Assembly (NCBI GenBank): GCA_009746045.1
Contig: RPFO01001104.1
Span: 1 to 45,715 of the forward strand
Source of the DNA: Mesostigma viride
Taxonomy: Eukaryota > Streptophyta > Mesostigmatophyceae > Mesostigmatales > Mesostigmataceae
DNA: 45,715 nucleotides
Direction of reading: 5' to 3'
Positions 36,348 to 45,715 of the stretch are shown here, in pieces (within the stretch, counting starts at the first letter, position 1; every line of letters starts with the position of its first letter). The translations under genes and the position numbers were made by a program. The notes under the pieces are model-generated. The model was given only the letters and a program-made list of their open reading frames with translations. It had not been told where the DNA came from and did not search any database.

Positions 36348-37734
36348 ACCCCCACCCCCACCCCACCCCCACCCCCACCCCACCCCCACCCCACCCCCAC
36401 CCCCACCCCACCCCACCCCCACCCCCCCCACCCCCACCCCCACCCCCACCCCCCCCACCCCACCCCCACCCCCACCCCCACCCCCACCCCACCCCACCCC
36501 CACCCCCACCCCACCCCACCCCACCCCCACCCCACCCCACCCCCACCCCCACCCCCACCCCCACCCCACCCCCACCTCCACCCCACCCCACCCCACCCCC
36601 ACCCCCACCCCCACCCCCACCCCACCCCACCCCACCCCACCCCACCCCACCCCCACCCCACCCCCACCCCACCCCCACCCCCACCCCCACCCCACCCCAC
36701 CCCACCCCCACCCCCCCCACCCCCACCCCCACCCCCACCCCACCCCCACCCTAAGGCCCCAGCCCCAGCCCCAGCCCCAGCCCCAGCCCCAGCCCCAGCC
36801 CCAGCCCCAGCCCCAGCCCCAGCCCCAGCCCCAGCCCCAGCCCCAGCCCCAGCCGGCACCGGCACCATCACTGGCACTGGCACCGGCACCATCACTGGCA
36901 CTGGCACCGGCACCGGCACCAACACGGGCACGGGCACGGGCACCAACACGGACCTGTTCCATATGCCTGTTTGCATTACTATCACTATTACTGTACTTGT
37001 TGATAGATGTATAGAATGTACATAGGGCACGTCTATAGCGCTGATGGAGTCAATAGCGCAGTTTTGATGTGATATCACATCCCGTGCTCTGTCCTTCATC
37101 AATGGTTGTGCTCCCCCACATCGATTCATCCCATCACAGCCCATCAATTTCTCCTCCCCCCCCTTCTGCATTCTTGCTTCCCTAATACTTCTGGTACTGT
37201 TTCATTCCCCCTGCCCACAACTACCACTGAATCTGCCATGAACAGCATTATCTGGAGGACCTCGCGCGCTCCAAATTTTGCGGCGCGCTCCCGGGAGATG
37301 GGTGGAGCCACGGTTTCGTGCGCTCTCTGCTTTACGGGTGCATCCCTGTGATGATCATGGACGACGTGGACCCTTGGTTCTCCAACGTGATCGATGCGAC
37401 CAAGATATCCATACGCGTGCACGAGCGCGATATCCCCCACTTGCACACGATCCTGTCTGAGGTGCCTCACGAGACCATCCAGCAAATGCAGGCCAACATC
37501 CGCCGCGTGTGGCCGCGCTTTGTCTACGCGCGCTACCGGAGAGACATGGTGGACCGGCTGGCGGGGCTTGGATATGATGTGGAGTCGATGCGGCGACAGC
37601 TGCCACAGTGGAGTTCACCCGCGATGGGTGGTGAGGAGCTTGGCAGTGATGCCTTGGACACCATCTTGGAGCTGCTGTATGTACGGCTGCGGCTCAGGGA
37701 GCATCAGAGCACTCAGTTGCAGCAGCGTCGATGA
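33458..37734 (+). CDS. Exostosin-like glycosyltransferase (GT47 type), two exons visible, 5' end missing
   Basis: Exons are at least 33458-34831 and 37246-37734. Exon 1 has a Ser/Asp/Asn-rich stretch and then the exostosin domain: RPRIYVYELPPMFNAWLL, DPDEADYFYVPFL, DHIWTWTWDEG, DKDIIFPSPY and FYFAGDLG. Exon 2 continues with HYLEDLARSKFCGALPGDGW and FVRSLLYGCIPVMIMDDVDP, the family's nucleotide-sugar-binding end. GT47 enzymes work in the Golgi on wall or extracellular glycans. No signal anchor is present. The frame is open upstream through CVNKPCKL into the inverted repeat at 33389-33403, so the 5' exons were probably lost or displaced. ATG 33458 is only the first Met left. Confidence 0.8.
34832..37245 (+). 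other. Intron of the exostosin-like gene (2,414 bases)
   Basis: The donor is GAC|GTGAGTATG and the acceptor is ATGAACAG|CAT. Joining gives GHSD|HYLEDLARSKFC in phase 0, matching the family. The intron contains a compound satellite of more than 1 kb and, at 34960-35050, short repeats of ACTAACAAGACCACTGATACGGT. No gene is supported in it. Confidence 0.8.
35843..36950. repeat. Compound C-rich satellite within the intron
   Basis: In order: (CCACCT)n from about 35843 to 36283, with one CCCGAT interruption near 36085; (CCCCCA)n and (CCCCA)n mixtures to about 36750, including a run of 39 C at 36309-36347; (CCCCAG)n from 36758 to 36853; then (GGCACC)n/(ATCACT)n to about 36950. The other strand is extremely G-rich and able to form G-quadruplexes. 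Open frames here read as poly-Pro, Ser-Thr or Gly repeats and are not genes. Confidence 0.95.
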
Positions 37735-40274
37735 CATAATCGCTATCACACTATTTTCGGGCTGACTCAGCCCAAGGGCACCGGATGCATAAATATCGCA
37801 ACTTGCGGGATTATGCGGCCATTGAACTTGAAGTCAGATGAGTGGTCAGCAAGGCTCTGCCCTGGATCCACAACAATTGGTTGTCGCTTGGTTGTAACTT
37901 TGGAGTTACGCAGCGTGCGAGAAGTCCCGGGAATAAGCCCTTGGCAAGCTGGGGTGTATGATTGAGGCTATGCAGCCAACACATCAGGCAGGCCATCCAA
38001 CCTCGATACATACCCACCGTGCCCTCGAGGTTGTGCCCCGTCCTCACATGGTGTACCTGTAGCCATCAACTTTGGACGCAAGAGTATCTTCCCTGGCGTT
38101 GTCACACTAGCCCAGCCTGTGAATGGAGTCCCCATATAAAAAATAAAGAATGGAGTCCCGATATCTAGAGGAAGAAGCTACCGTAGGAACCATCACTGCA
38201 GCCGGTGTGTTGCAAGGCGGTAGATTGGTTACAGGACAACAAGGTGCAGGTACGCCATGAAACCATGGTGGTGTGGTTCCAATTGGTTGCCAGCCCGTCG
38301 TTGTGATGTCGCCAAATCCAATCTGGTTGACGTCACTCCTGTCCACGACTAGAGGCCTTTTCCTGCATTTTTCCTAGATGATGTCCTAATGTCCCGCATG
38401 ACGAGCTCCGCTCTCTGGTAGACCGCTTGAGCCCTGCATGGGGCTTATGTTCTGTCCAGAGTGTCTGATAATTCATCTGTCTGATAGCCCTGAACTTAAA
38501 ATCGTCTTCACGCTACTCTAAATGACTTTGGGAGAAGTTTTTTTGGCCTAGTAAAGGCCAAGTATACTGTTCACACATGGGCCACGGAGGCTAAGCCTGT
38601 CTATGCTGTACACTACTCTATATATGTCCCCTAGGGCACTCCAGGTTTAATTCTGGGGTGGCGGGGGCCGCCTGCCATGGCTTGTGGTCGAAACGTATAG
38701 ATCGCAGCTAGCCCACCTCCAGCAAACCGGCTGCTTCCCTGCTGCTCGCCGGAGCTGGAGGTACTACGTACGTCGGCCAGAGCTCGATCCCATCGCCATA
38801 GTTGCTGCGCCCTGGGGTCAAGTCGCCGTTCAGCGTGCATGTATAGGAGGTCCCACCGAGCCGCTTGCGACGCTCATGAGGAACTCCAGCTTATCCGCCA
38901 ATGGTGTTAAAGGTGAGGAGCAGCGGGAACGGTCCAGCCTTAATTACCGCCGGGCGCGAGCGCGGAAGGCGGATCGCCCCCAGCCTGACCTCGCGCCAGT
39001 GAGAGCCATGGGAATACAAGGACTTTGTTCTCGAATGCCTTGGCAAGGGTCTCGGAGGTACAACTCATCTGGCTGCCCGGCTGGTCGCTTATACTGAAGG
39101 CACTGATTCGCCTCCACCTGTAAATCATTCTTTCCACCGTAGTCGCTGGCCCTGGCCTGCATGTATGGCTCCTTCCCCGACGCTGTCCGACTAAAAAACG
39201 CAGCTTCCTCAGTGTCAGGCCGGAAGAAGTACTTGACGATGACGTTTTACTTGGCTCCACTTGTGTCGAGCTCAAGGCCTCCTCGCGGAGTTCGAGCGTC
39301 TGTTGCTTAATTGAGCTGAGCGGCGACATCTGGCGGAGGTGATCGAGGTGGTGTGGTTCAGCAGCATGGCGACCCAGGTCTGGGTGCGGGAGGTGCATCG
39401 CCGGCCATGGCCCGGCAGCAGGGGCTGGCCTGGCGGCAATGTCCTTCACCGCCTGGGCGCGGTGAGGCCTGTCCATGCGGTATTTTGCAAGCACTCGATG
39501 GCGATGGCCGGCGTGGTCCGCGAGCCACTTGCATGTCGGGCGCGAGGAGCTGGGCGGTTATGGCGTTGGTGGTGGCGGTAGAGGCGAGGAGGGTGGAGGT
39601 GGCAGCCTGGCGGTGGCGGTGGCGGTGGCGGTGGTGGAGGCGGAGGGGAAGCTCGGCAGCCAGCATGCCTCCCATGGCCGCCACATCTGCAGCGAGGAGG
39701 TCACGTGCTGCTCCCTAAGGAGGGCGCAAATTAAAGGTGGTCAATTCGGTCACGAATGTGGGGGCGGCCGGGGGGTGGGGGGGCCAGAGCTCGGCGTCGG
39801 AGCGCCCGAGGAGGGATCGAGCAGAGAGCGATGTGCTGAAGGCGAGGGCGAGCGAAGCTGGGCAGGCGGTCAGCAGTGAAGTGGGTAGCCGTGCCGCGCC
39901 GCTCGGCAGATTAAGGCGATTCAAGTCGGGTAGAGGCGCTGGCCAGCACGTGTGCGAGAAGCGATCGGCGTGCGTCCCGTATGTAACACATTATCCATGA
40001 AATGTTCCGGGATATTCGGTGCCAATAGTCGCGAGGGAGTTGATGTCGATCGAAGGCGACCTCGCGCCAGCGAGGTTCTTCACTAGGGCGGCTGCATGCG
40101 TTTGGGCTCAGGCGATGCCGATGGCGATCTAGGAGCCTCGAGTAAACCACAACGCAAGAAAGATGCTGGCATTTATTTTTAACGAATATTGACACTGAAC
40201 AATAATTTGAGCACACGCGCACGAAGATTGCCCAACTGGTTTCGTGAAACTGTGCAGGCTCTTAATCATTATCA
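37735..40274. other. Intergenic region, no gene supported
   Basis: About 2.5 kb after the glycosyltransferase. Several open frames of 70-180 codons exist (for example 38684-39097 and 38940-39494 on opposite strands) but they overlap each other and show no protein-like pattern. A GGTGGC-type short repeat occurs at 39560-39650. I see no RNA gene. Confidence 0.5.
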
Positions 40275-40475
40275 GGCGGAGACAATTTTCGGAAGAACCG
40301 TTAGGTTCGCCAGAATTGGCGAAGCTTATAAGGCCGTACACGTGAGAAAACATAGGAATAGGGGATGAAAATCCGTCAATCCATCCATCCATACATACAT
40401 ACATACATACATCCACCGAATTTGTCCCGACTTTGCAAGCATAAGGGTGAGGTTCTTCCGAAAATTGGCTCCGCC
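40275..40475. mobile_element. Short inverted-repeat (MITE-like) element, about 200 bases
   Basis: GGCGGAGACAATTTTCGG followed by AAGAACC at 40275-40299 is inverted at 40451-40475 with one mismatch in 25. Between them is a microsatellite (ATCC/ATAC, about 40378-40425). No coding capacity is seen. Confidence 0.55.
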
Positions 40476-42054
40476 GTAGAGTTTCAACGGGCAAGTTCCA
40501 AACACGCACGTTACTTGATATGTGAGACAACTATTAATTCATGGACGCATGGTGATCCAACGTCGTACGTGGAATTTTCGCCGCTAGGGTATTTGTCTGA
40601 GATATCGGGAAAGACACGTGAAGACCACGGGAGCCGCGTGGCTATCTGTAGGAAGACCTGCATGGATCGAGGGAGACAGATGATAACAAACCAAAAAGGT
40701 TTTATGGAAAAAAAACAAAGGCTAAGAATTAATAAGCACGTTCAGTCACGACTGCGTCACGTGGGTGCCAATACAGAGTAAAGAAGGAACCTTCAACCCT
40801 ATATACACAGTGAGAAGGAGGGAGGGCGCCCTAGCTTCTCTCACTGCCGCAGGTGGGCAGGCCACAGAGCGCTCTCTCCACGGCATGGTGCCGGGGCGCA
40901 ACACTGTGGGTGCAATACAACCAGTGCAATGCCATAGGTAGGCTGACGCATAGCTTATGCTACAAATGTGAGGTGGGCTCAAGACGTCGGCTAATTAAGG
41001 CGCAAGCTGATGGCCACAAGGTGCCAGAGCTAATTGAAGGTACTATAACGCTGTGCGCTAATATCGTTTCAAGTGCTGTAATGCCTACTAAGCTATCCCA
41101 TCATCGATTGCCCCCATCTAGACAACTAGCTGGAGTGCTCTATCCCGGGGAAGCCCCGGGGGACTTCCACAGTTTCTTGTTGACATAGAGGTCCCCGCCC
41201 CGCCAGTACAGTACCAACCCGCGGTAACGCAACTAGTTACGCAACTAATCAAAAAAAATTAAATGACGTATTTATATGAAGGAAGTGTAGGGCTATCCAA
41301 CGCCACCTTCCGTTGCGTAAAAGCTTATGTCTACAGAAAGATACGGGGTCAGGAAGAATCGCCATAGCCAGTTCCGCAAGTGGCACTCACCGATTTTGCG
41401 GTTCCGCAACGAGGGAGAAACGGGGAGAAACGCAACAAACATGGGGTACCCTCGATGTAGGGGCCAATAATGAACTGACGCGTTGCGGTTTAAAAGGATG
41501 CGGCGGAAGTCAGAAGTCTGAAATTCGATCCTCAGTTATTTACGTCTGGCTTCCTCGTATTTACGAAAGGTGCGTAAGGGCTGCCACCGGTACGTACAGC
41601 CGCCATGCCATATCGACGTGTTAAAATTTGGCATACACGCCAAAATTAATTTTGCCCGACAGGCTCATGAAATATAATGTGTTCGCTTGGACTGTTTATA
41701 TGTACTGAAAGCATAGCATCATTGACGATGGCTTGTGCGAAATTCGCACATTATGTAAAGTATAAATCGTGGACGTGCATAACGTGTACCAAAAAATGTG
41801 GACGCGGTGTATGTCATTCATCGTGAACGTGTACCCTCGTCCGGCGCACGCATTACATACACGTGTACGTAAGACAGGACAACAGCTATCTATGTATGAA
41901 CTATCTCCTTATCTTAGCTTCTAATTTAATTTATAGAAGTGGGGATAAACAGTATGCAGCGCATGCCTTTCACGTACTTAAATACATGTCTACCCTTATG
42001 TAGGCGCTCTTATCTGACACTTTTCCGCATAATATGATAACTGCCTGTACATGT
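40476..42054. other. Intergenic region, no gene supported
   Basis: About 1.6 kb with open frames no longer than 138 codons and no protein-like pattern. A weak B-box-like sequence (AAATTCGATCC, about 41521-41531) is present but no tRNA or SINE structure could be built around it. Confidence 0.5.
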
Positions 42055-42222
42055 AAGTGGGTGCACACGGGTGTACACTCCGGGTGTACACGGGTGTACA
42101 CGCCGGGTGCACTTCGGTCTACTGCCACACGCTAAGGCGCTTTTGTATGCACTGTATGTGGTGGCGTGATCCACAACGTCGTTGTGGGTCACGCTACACT
42201 TCGGCCCACCGCCACGCTTAAG

Positions 42223-42335
42223 GCTCCGTGACTCCGCGACGCGAGCACGAGTTTAATTATATAATTCATTAATGTATTCCAGCAGCAAATTAATTAATTA
42301 AATAAACTCGTGCTCGCGTCGCGGAGTCACGGAGC
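42223..42335. repeat. Perfect 33-bp inverted repeat (hairpin element)
   Basis: GCTCCGTGACTCCGCGACGC followed by GAGCACGAGTTTA at 42223-42255 is exactly inverted at 42303-42335, with an AT-rich loop of 47 bases. A degenerate half copy including the adjacent TTAATTATATAATT lies at 42981-43033. A second inverted pair, CACGTGTCTATTAATTAATTA at 42335-42355, reappears inverted at 42558-42574. Confidence 0.85.
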
Positions 42336-42733
42336 ACGTGTCTATTAATTAATTAATTAATGTGCACAAAATTAATTAATTAATTAACTAGCTTATTAAT
42401 TAATTGGCGTGTCACGAGTTGAATACAAAATTTAAACTGATGAATTGGCGTCTCCGCATGGGCAGAGGACATGCATGGGGGTGCTAGTCCTCTTTAAGTG
42501 ATTTGGAGAAAGATGATGGACATGGCCACGTGGGCCCATGGTCATGAATTTATTGATTAATTAATAGACACGTGACTGTGCAGGTCATAGAGGCCAACAA
42601 GCCCCATGCAGTGGGGAAGGAACGTGTTTTCAAACGAGGGCGGCATGCCAACCAAGACCCCTAGGGTCGCGACCATCACAAAGAGAACATAGAACTGTTT
42701 TGTAGATAGCTTTGACCGGTAGGATTGCGTGCA

Positions 42734-42972
42734 CCCCTCCCTCCCTCCCTCCCTCCTCCCTCCCCCTCCCTCCCCCTCCCTCCTCCCTCCCTCCCTCCCT
42801 CCTCCCTCCCTCCCTCCCTCCCTCCCTCCCTCCCTCCCTCCCTCCCTCCCTCCCTCCTCCATCCATCCACCCTAAACCCTCCCTCCCTCCCTCCCTCCCT
42901 CCCTCCCTCCCTCCCTCCCTCCCTCCCTCCACCCTAAACCCTCCCTCCCTCCCTCCCTCCCTCCATCCATCC
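42734..42972. repeat. TCCC microsatellite
   Basis: (TCCC)n with CTCC variants over about 240 bases, interrupted twice by CCACCCTAAACCCTCC. Its other strand is (GGGA)n, with G-quadruplex potential. Open frames across it are low-complexity artefacts. Confidence 0.95.
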
Positions 42973-43236
42973 GGGTTAATGCTCCGTGATGTCCCAGTGG
43001 AAGCACGAGTTTAATTATATAATTAATTAATGTGGACATGTGTGTGCATGGGCAAAAGCTGGCTAACTCAATCAAAAGACGTGATAATAATTTAGTACTT
43101 AATAAGTTAATTAATAAGACATGTGCACCGTGTGTACAACAGGCATCAGTAATCACCGATAAGTAAACCAAGGCAACCACGATGTTAGATCATGGATCCA
43201 AGTCGACAAAGCTGCTGTCACGGTATCCTACATGTC

Positions 43237-44418
43237 CTAACCCCTGACACGCGGGAGGGGCACCGTGTTCCGTGGTGTCCCTGGAGCGTTCTCTGGGCAA
43301 GGCCTGGAAACAAAAGGCCGAGCATTGCGAAACAACTCCTCCACTTCAGACATCGTGGGTAGCGGGAAAGCAAGGGGGCCCAACCTTTTGGTGTGGTAAT
43401 AGACATTGTGACACAAGTTAAATAGCCCTGAATCCACAGAATTCACGAAGAGAGCGCGGCCCTTATGCCGAAACAAGGATACCACCATTACAAGGAAGGA
43501 GTACACATCATGGTCTCGCTGCGCTGTCACCACCCCTCCTGTCATGCCGGGCTGGTCCACTGTTGCGGGATGCCACCGAGGCTGACGATCCTTACCAGCC
43601 TGATGCGTGAAAATCCGTTCCCCCCCTCTTGTCGCCAGGCCGAGATCTGCAATACGGATTATCGGATGTGCACTTCCTGGCGCCATGGTGTAGAGAAAAT
43701 TATCGAGCTTGACGTCATTGTGTATAATGTTAACGGCGTGCAAGCCAGCCAATGCCTTTGCACAGTCTGCAAGGACGCTGGGTGAGCAAACTTCGAAAAC
43801 ACGCTGATTTTCCGGGGCATCACGGGCAGCATGCAAGTCACCACTCATTCTCTCCATGACAATACCACCTACTTCACCGCACGTGGACCAGAGCCCTTCT
43901 ACTGCAGGGCAGACCTGCGGGCCAGCTATAGACATGAAACCGGCCTCCTTGGCCACTGCCACAACGGCGGTTATAACAGCCTCCTGGTAGTTCACCAGCA
44001 GCGTGTCTCGTCGAAGGCTTGCCAGCTTTACCACTAGCGTAGCCTCGCCACCTGGTGCACTCGAGCTAGCAGGGATAGCGTATAACGTGCCATGAGCACC
44101 TTTTCCTATCCGGTCACCTGACAATTTCACTGCGATGACATGCGTCAACTTGCTAGCGCTGTGAGAAACCTTTTGATCATAATTCGTCAGCCGCTGCAAT
44201 GCAATGCTCCAATCCGACGGTGCATTGGTTTGCAGCTCAACGTCCCTGCGAGCGTGCGAGTCCGCGGCGTTGAACACACGCGACACCCTATGCAAAGCGG
44301 TGCATGTACGCAGTCTGTAAGTCCGTGAATTAAAAGCCTGTCTCGCCCTTAATGCCGACAGGGTTCCCGGCGACAGGTCCTGTCTGTTGGTCGACATTTT
44401 TCTTTTGCAGCTGGCCAT
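43237..44418 (-). CDS. Protein kinase with variant catalytic motifs, 393 residues
   Basis: The kinase fold is visible in order: glycine loop GDRIGKGAHGTLYAI (101-115), the ATP Lys in LVVKL (128-132), an aC Glu (145), catalytic loop IIHNDVKLDN (231-240, Arg of HRD replaced by Asn but Asp and Lys and Asn kept), and DLG for DFG (258-260). A Tyr-Ser-Phe segment after RDHDVYS stands where the aF helix lies. The activation segment lacks a clear APE. The first 95 residues are basic and unrecognised, without a membrane span. It is probably active on Ser/Thr. It lies inside the long inverted-repeat element and has no visible intron, so it may be a retrocopied or captured cellular gene. Confidence 0.75.
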   Translation of the reverse strand: MASCKRKMSTNRQDLSPGTLSALRARQAFNSRTYRLRTCTALHRVSRVFNAADSHARRDVELQTNAPSDWSIALQRLTNYDQKVSHSASKLTHVIAVKLSGDRIGKGAHGTLYAIPASSSAPGGEATLVVKLASLRRDTLLVNYQEAVITAVVAVAKEAGFMSIAGPQVCPAVEGLWSTCGEVGGIVMERMSGDLHAARDAPENQRVFEVCSPSVLADCAKALAGLHAVNIIHNDVKLDNFLYTMAPGSAHPIIRIADLGLATRGGERIFTHQAGKDRQPRWHPATVDQPGMTGGVVTAQRDHDVYSFLVMVVSLFRHKGRALFVNSVDSGLFNLCHNVYYHTKRLGPLAFPLPTMSEVEELFRNARPFVSRPCPENAPGTPRNTVPLPRVRG

Positions 44419-44516
44419 TGTAGGTAGGTATGAATGATCTCGATGCTGTCAATTACGATGATACACGAGGTAGTCTATACCTAGGATCGAGAGCTTCTTC
44501 TTGTATGGCAATGCCG

Positions 44517-44945
44517 GCTGGGCGATGACGGTGACGGCCGTCACCGTCATCGCCCTCGACGGGCGTGATGAAAAGTACCTGGTTGATAGGCGGCAGCTAT
44601 TCACAATATAGGCCGTTTTTTATTACTCCGAATAAAGAGTTAAGAGGTTGGCCCTCGGCAGGGCGATGACGGGGCGCTGACGGGGCGATGACGGGGCGAT
44701 GACGGGGCGTTCACGCGCGTGATGAATACAACCTGTTTGATAGGCAGCGGCTATTGGTAATATACTTTGTTGATTAAGAGAAGAGTTTAGATGTTGGCCC
44801 GTCGAGGGCGATGACGGTGACGAGCGTCACCGTCATCGCCCTCGACGGGCGTGATGAAAAGCCCATGTTTTATATGCGGTAGCTATTGGTAGTCCGTAGT
44901 ATATAGGTCGTTGACTATCACTCCGAATAAAGAGTTAACAGGTTA
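44517..44945. repeat. Three degenerate repeats of about 145 bases with palindromic heads
   Basis: Each unit starts with a GGCGATGACGG block, twice as a perfect palindrome (GGCGATGACGGTGACG with its inverse, at about 44520-44554 and 44807-44845). It continues with GGGCGTGATGAAAAG, a TTGATAGGCGGCAGCTATT-like segment and CCGAATAAAGAGTTA. The middle unit (from about 44660) has direct GGGGCGATGAC copies in place of the palindrome. Confidence 0.8.
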
Positions 44946-44979
44946 AGTGTCGGCGCTTGCATACTGTACATACATATGT

Positions 44980-45290
44980 TATGTAGTGGCGTGATCCACA
45001 ACGTCGTTGTGGGTCACGCTACACTTCGGCCCACCGCCACGCTCAAGTGTCGGCGCTTGCATACTGTACATATGTTATGTAGTGGCGTGATCCACAACGT
45101 CGTTGTGGGTCACGCCACTACATACAGTGCATACAGTGCCTTAGCGTGTGGCAGTAGACCGAAGTGCACCCGGCGTGTACACCCGTGTACACCCGGAGTG
45201 TACACCCGTGTGCACCCACTTCGTTGTGGGTCACGCCACTACATACAGTGCATACAGTGCCTTAGCGTGTGGCAGTAGACCGAAGTGTGT
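44980..45290. repeat. Palindromic array forming the right arm of the element
   Basis: GTGGCGTGATCCACAACGTC followed by GTTGTGGGTCACGC recurs at about 44988 and 45083, with a partial copy at 45222. ACATACAGTGCATACAGTGCC followed by TTAGCGTGTGGCAGTAGACC occurs at about 45119 and 45240. TGTCGGCGCTTGCATACTGT occurs at 44948 and 45048. Confidence 0.85.
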
Positions 45291-45715
45291 CAGAAAATCT
45301 GGCACTGTTTGCCACGTGTGACAACTTTTTTTACTTCTGGACTACAATACTTTTTCATCCGTTGGTAGCGGGTGCATTTATTTGTCACTTTAGCAATTAG
45401 GATGACATTTGACGTACTTTTGGTCAAGAACCTGATCGTTGGTAGCCAGGGAACCGAGTGTTACCCTTTGCAATTAGATCAGCTAACTCTTCACCGGAAT
45501 TGTTTCTAAATATTTGCAATGTTTTGACGATGCTATGTAGAATTTGTGACGAATTTGTTTAGTCGACAGTTATCATATAAAAAGGTTGTGCCGAACGACA
45601 GTACAGCTCGAACATGTAGACACTCATCAGGGTGTCGGCACCTTTATCGAATATTCCTGAACCTTATCTTCTATGCTCTAGAAGGGTGGTTTTACCGGAT
45701 TTAGATACATTTGCA
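45291..45715. other. Window end, nothing recognised
   Basis: About 425 bases of AT-richer sequence with no open frame of note, no repeat similarity to the preceding element and no RNA gene that I can see. Confidence 0.5.

Larger units (their letters stand above)
42055..45221. mobile_element. 3.2-kb element with long terminal inverted repeats carrying a kinase gene
   Basis: The left arm from 42055 (AAGTGGGTGCACACGGGTGT, then CACTTCGGTCTACTGCC, then CACGCTAAGGC) is repeated inverted at about 45105-45221 with few differences over roughly 115 bases. Both arms contain TGTACAC-rich sub-repeats and continue inward into the palindrome GATCCACAACGTCGTTGTGG. Inside are hairpins, a TCCC microsatellite, a protein kinase gene and a palindromic repeat array. 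No transposase is visible, so it would be non-autonomous. A partial extra copy of the right arm follows at 45222-45290. Confidence 0.65.

Noticed and set aside
35542-37014. Long open frames encoding poly-Pro, Ser-Thr, His-Leu or Gly-rich proteins on both strands
   Set aside because: They are translations of the C-rich satellite in every frame. They lie inside an intron and have no non-repetitive protein content.
38684-39494. Open frames on both strands between the glycosyltransferase and the kinase element
   Set aside because: They overlap antisense to each other, have biased composition and show no recognisable motif or splice-supported continuation.
42860-42940. Telomere-type CCCTAAA sequence
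   Set aside because: Only two isolated CCCTAAACCC occurrences exist inside a TCCC microsatellite, not a telomeric array.

Overview
The window joins two very different kinds of DNA. Bases 1 to about 30,190 are GC-rich and packed with genes on both strands. The genes are those of a nucleocytoplasmic large DNA virus: a UL52/AEP-type primase-polymerase, a lambda-exonuclease/YqaJ-type nuclease, a RuvC-like (poxvirus A22-type) resolvase, a capping-enzyme-like protein, KilA-N/Bro and HNH proteins, small membrane proteins, probable virion proteins and a tRNA. From about 30,190 to the end the sequence is repeat-rich and gene-poor. It carries two recognisable eukaryotic-type genes: a GT47/exostosin-like glycosyltransferase with a 2.4 kb intron, and a protein kinase. 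The simplest reading is a giant-virus segment integrated in an algal genome. GTGAGT splice donors and the exostosin gene make me favour a green alga. The host is an inference, and a chimeric assembly is not excluded.

Layout. 1-1513: repeat protein, Cys/His protein, tRNA-Ile(UAU). 1657-5962: virion-type proteins and small unknowns. 6103-8028: HNH protein, zinc-ribbon protein, and a tandem pair of membrane-anchored paralogs. 8049-12858 (minus): adenosylcobalamin-dependent ribonucleotide reductase in four exons. Each of its three GT-AG introns holds another ORF: a deoxyribosyltransferase-like gene (antisense), a KilA-N/Bro gene (antisense) and a C2H2-like ORF (sense). 12956-14629: membrane proteins and a conserved-looking unknown. 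14667-22480: one coiled-coil protein of about 2,600 residues. 22544-30197: capping-like protein, primase, cobalamin adenosyltransferase, SLATT-like membrane protein, small unknowns, YqaJ nuclease, A22-type resolvase and two unknowns. 30182-33403: a segment with terminal inverted repeats lying exactly between the last viral gene and the glycosyltransferase. 33458-37734: glycosyltransferase. 37735-42054: no supported gene. 42055-45221: a second segment with long inverted repeats carrying the kinase gene.

How the genes fit together. The most striking link is metabolic. The class II reductase needs adenosylcobalamin, and the same viral segment encodes an enzyme of the family that makes this cofactor. 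A deoxyribosyltransferase-like gene sits inside a reductase intron. Together they suggest a B12-dependent deoxynucleotide supply module. Primase, YqaJ nuclease and resolvase form a replication/recombination group.

Caution. At least seven viral genes are broken by what looks like a single missing base, often in a G or C run. No matching load of nonsense substitutions is visible. This looks more like homopolymer under-calling in the assembly than old pseudogene decay, but reads would have to decide it.
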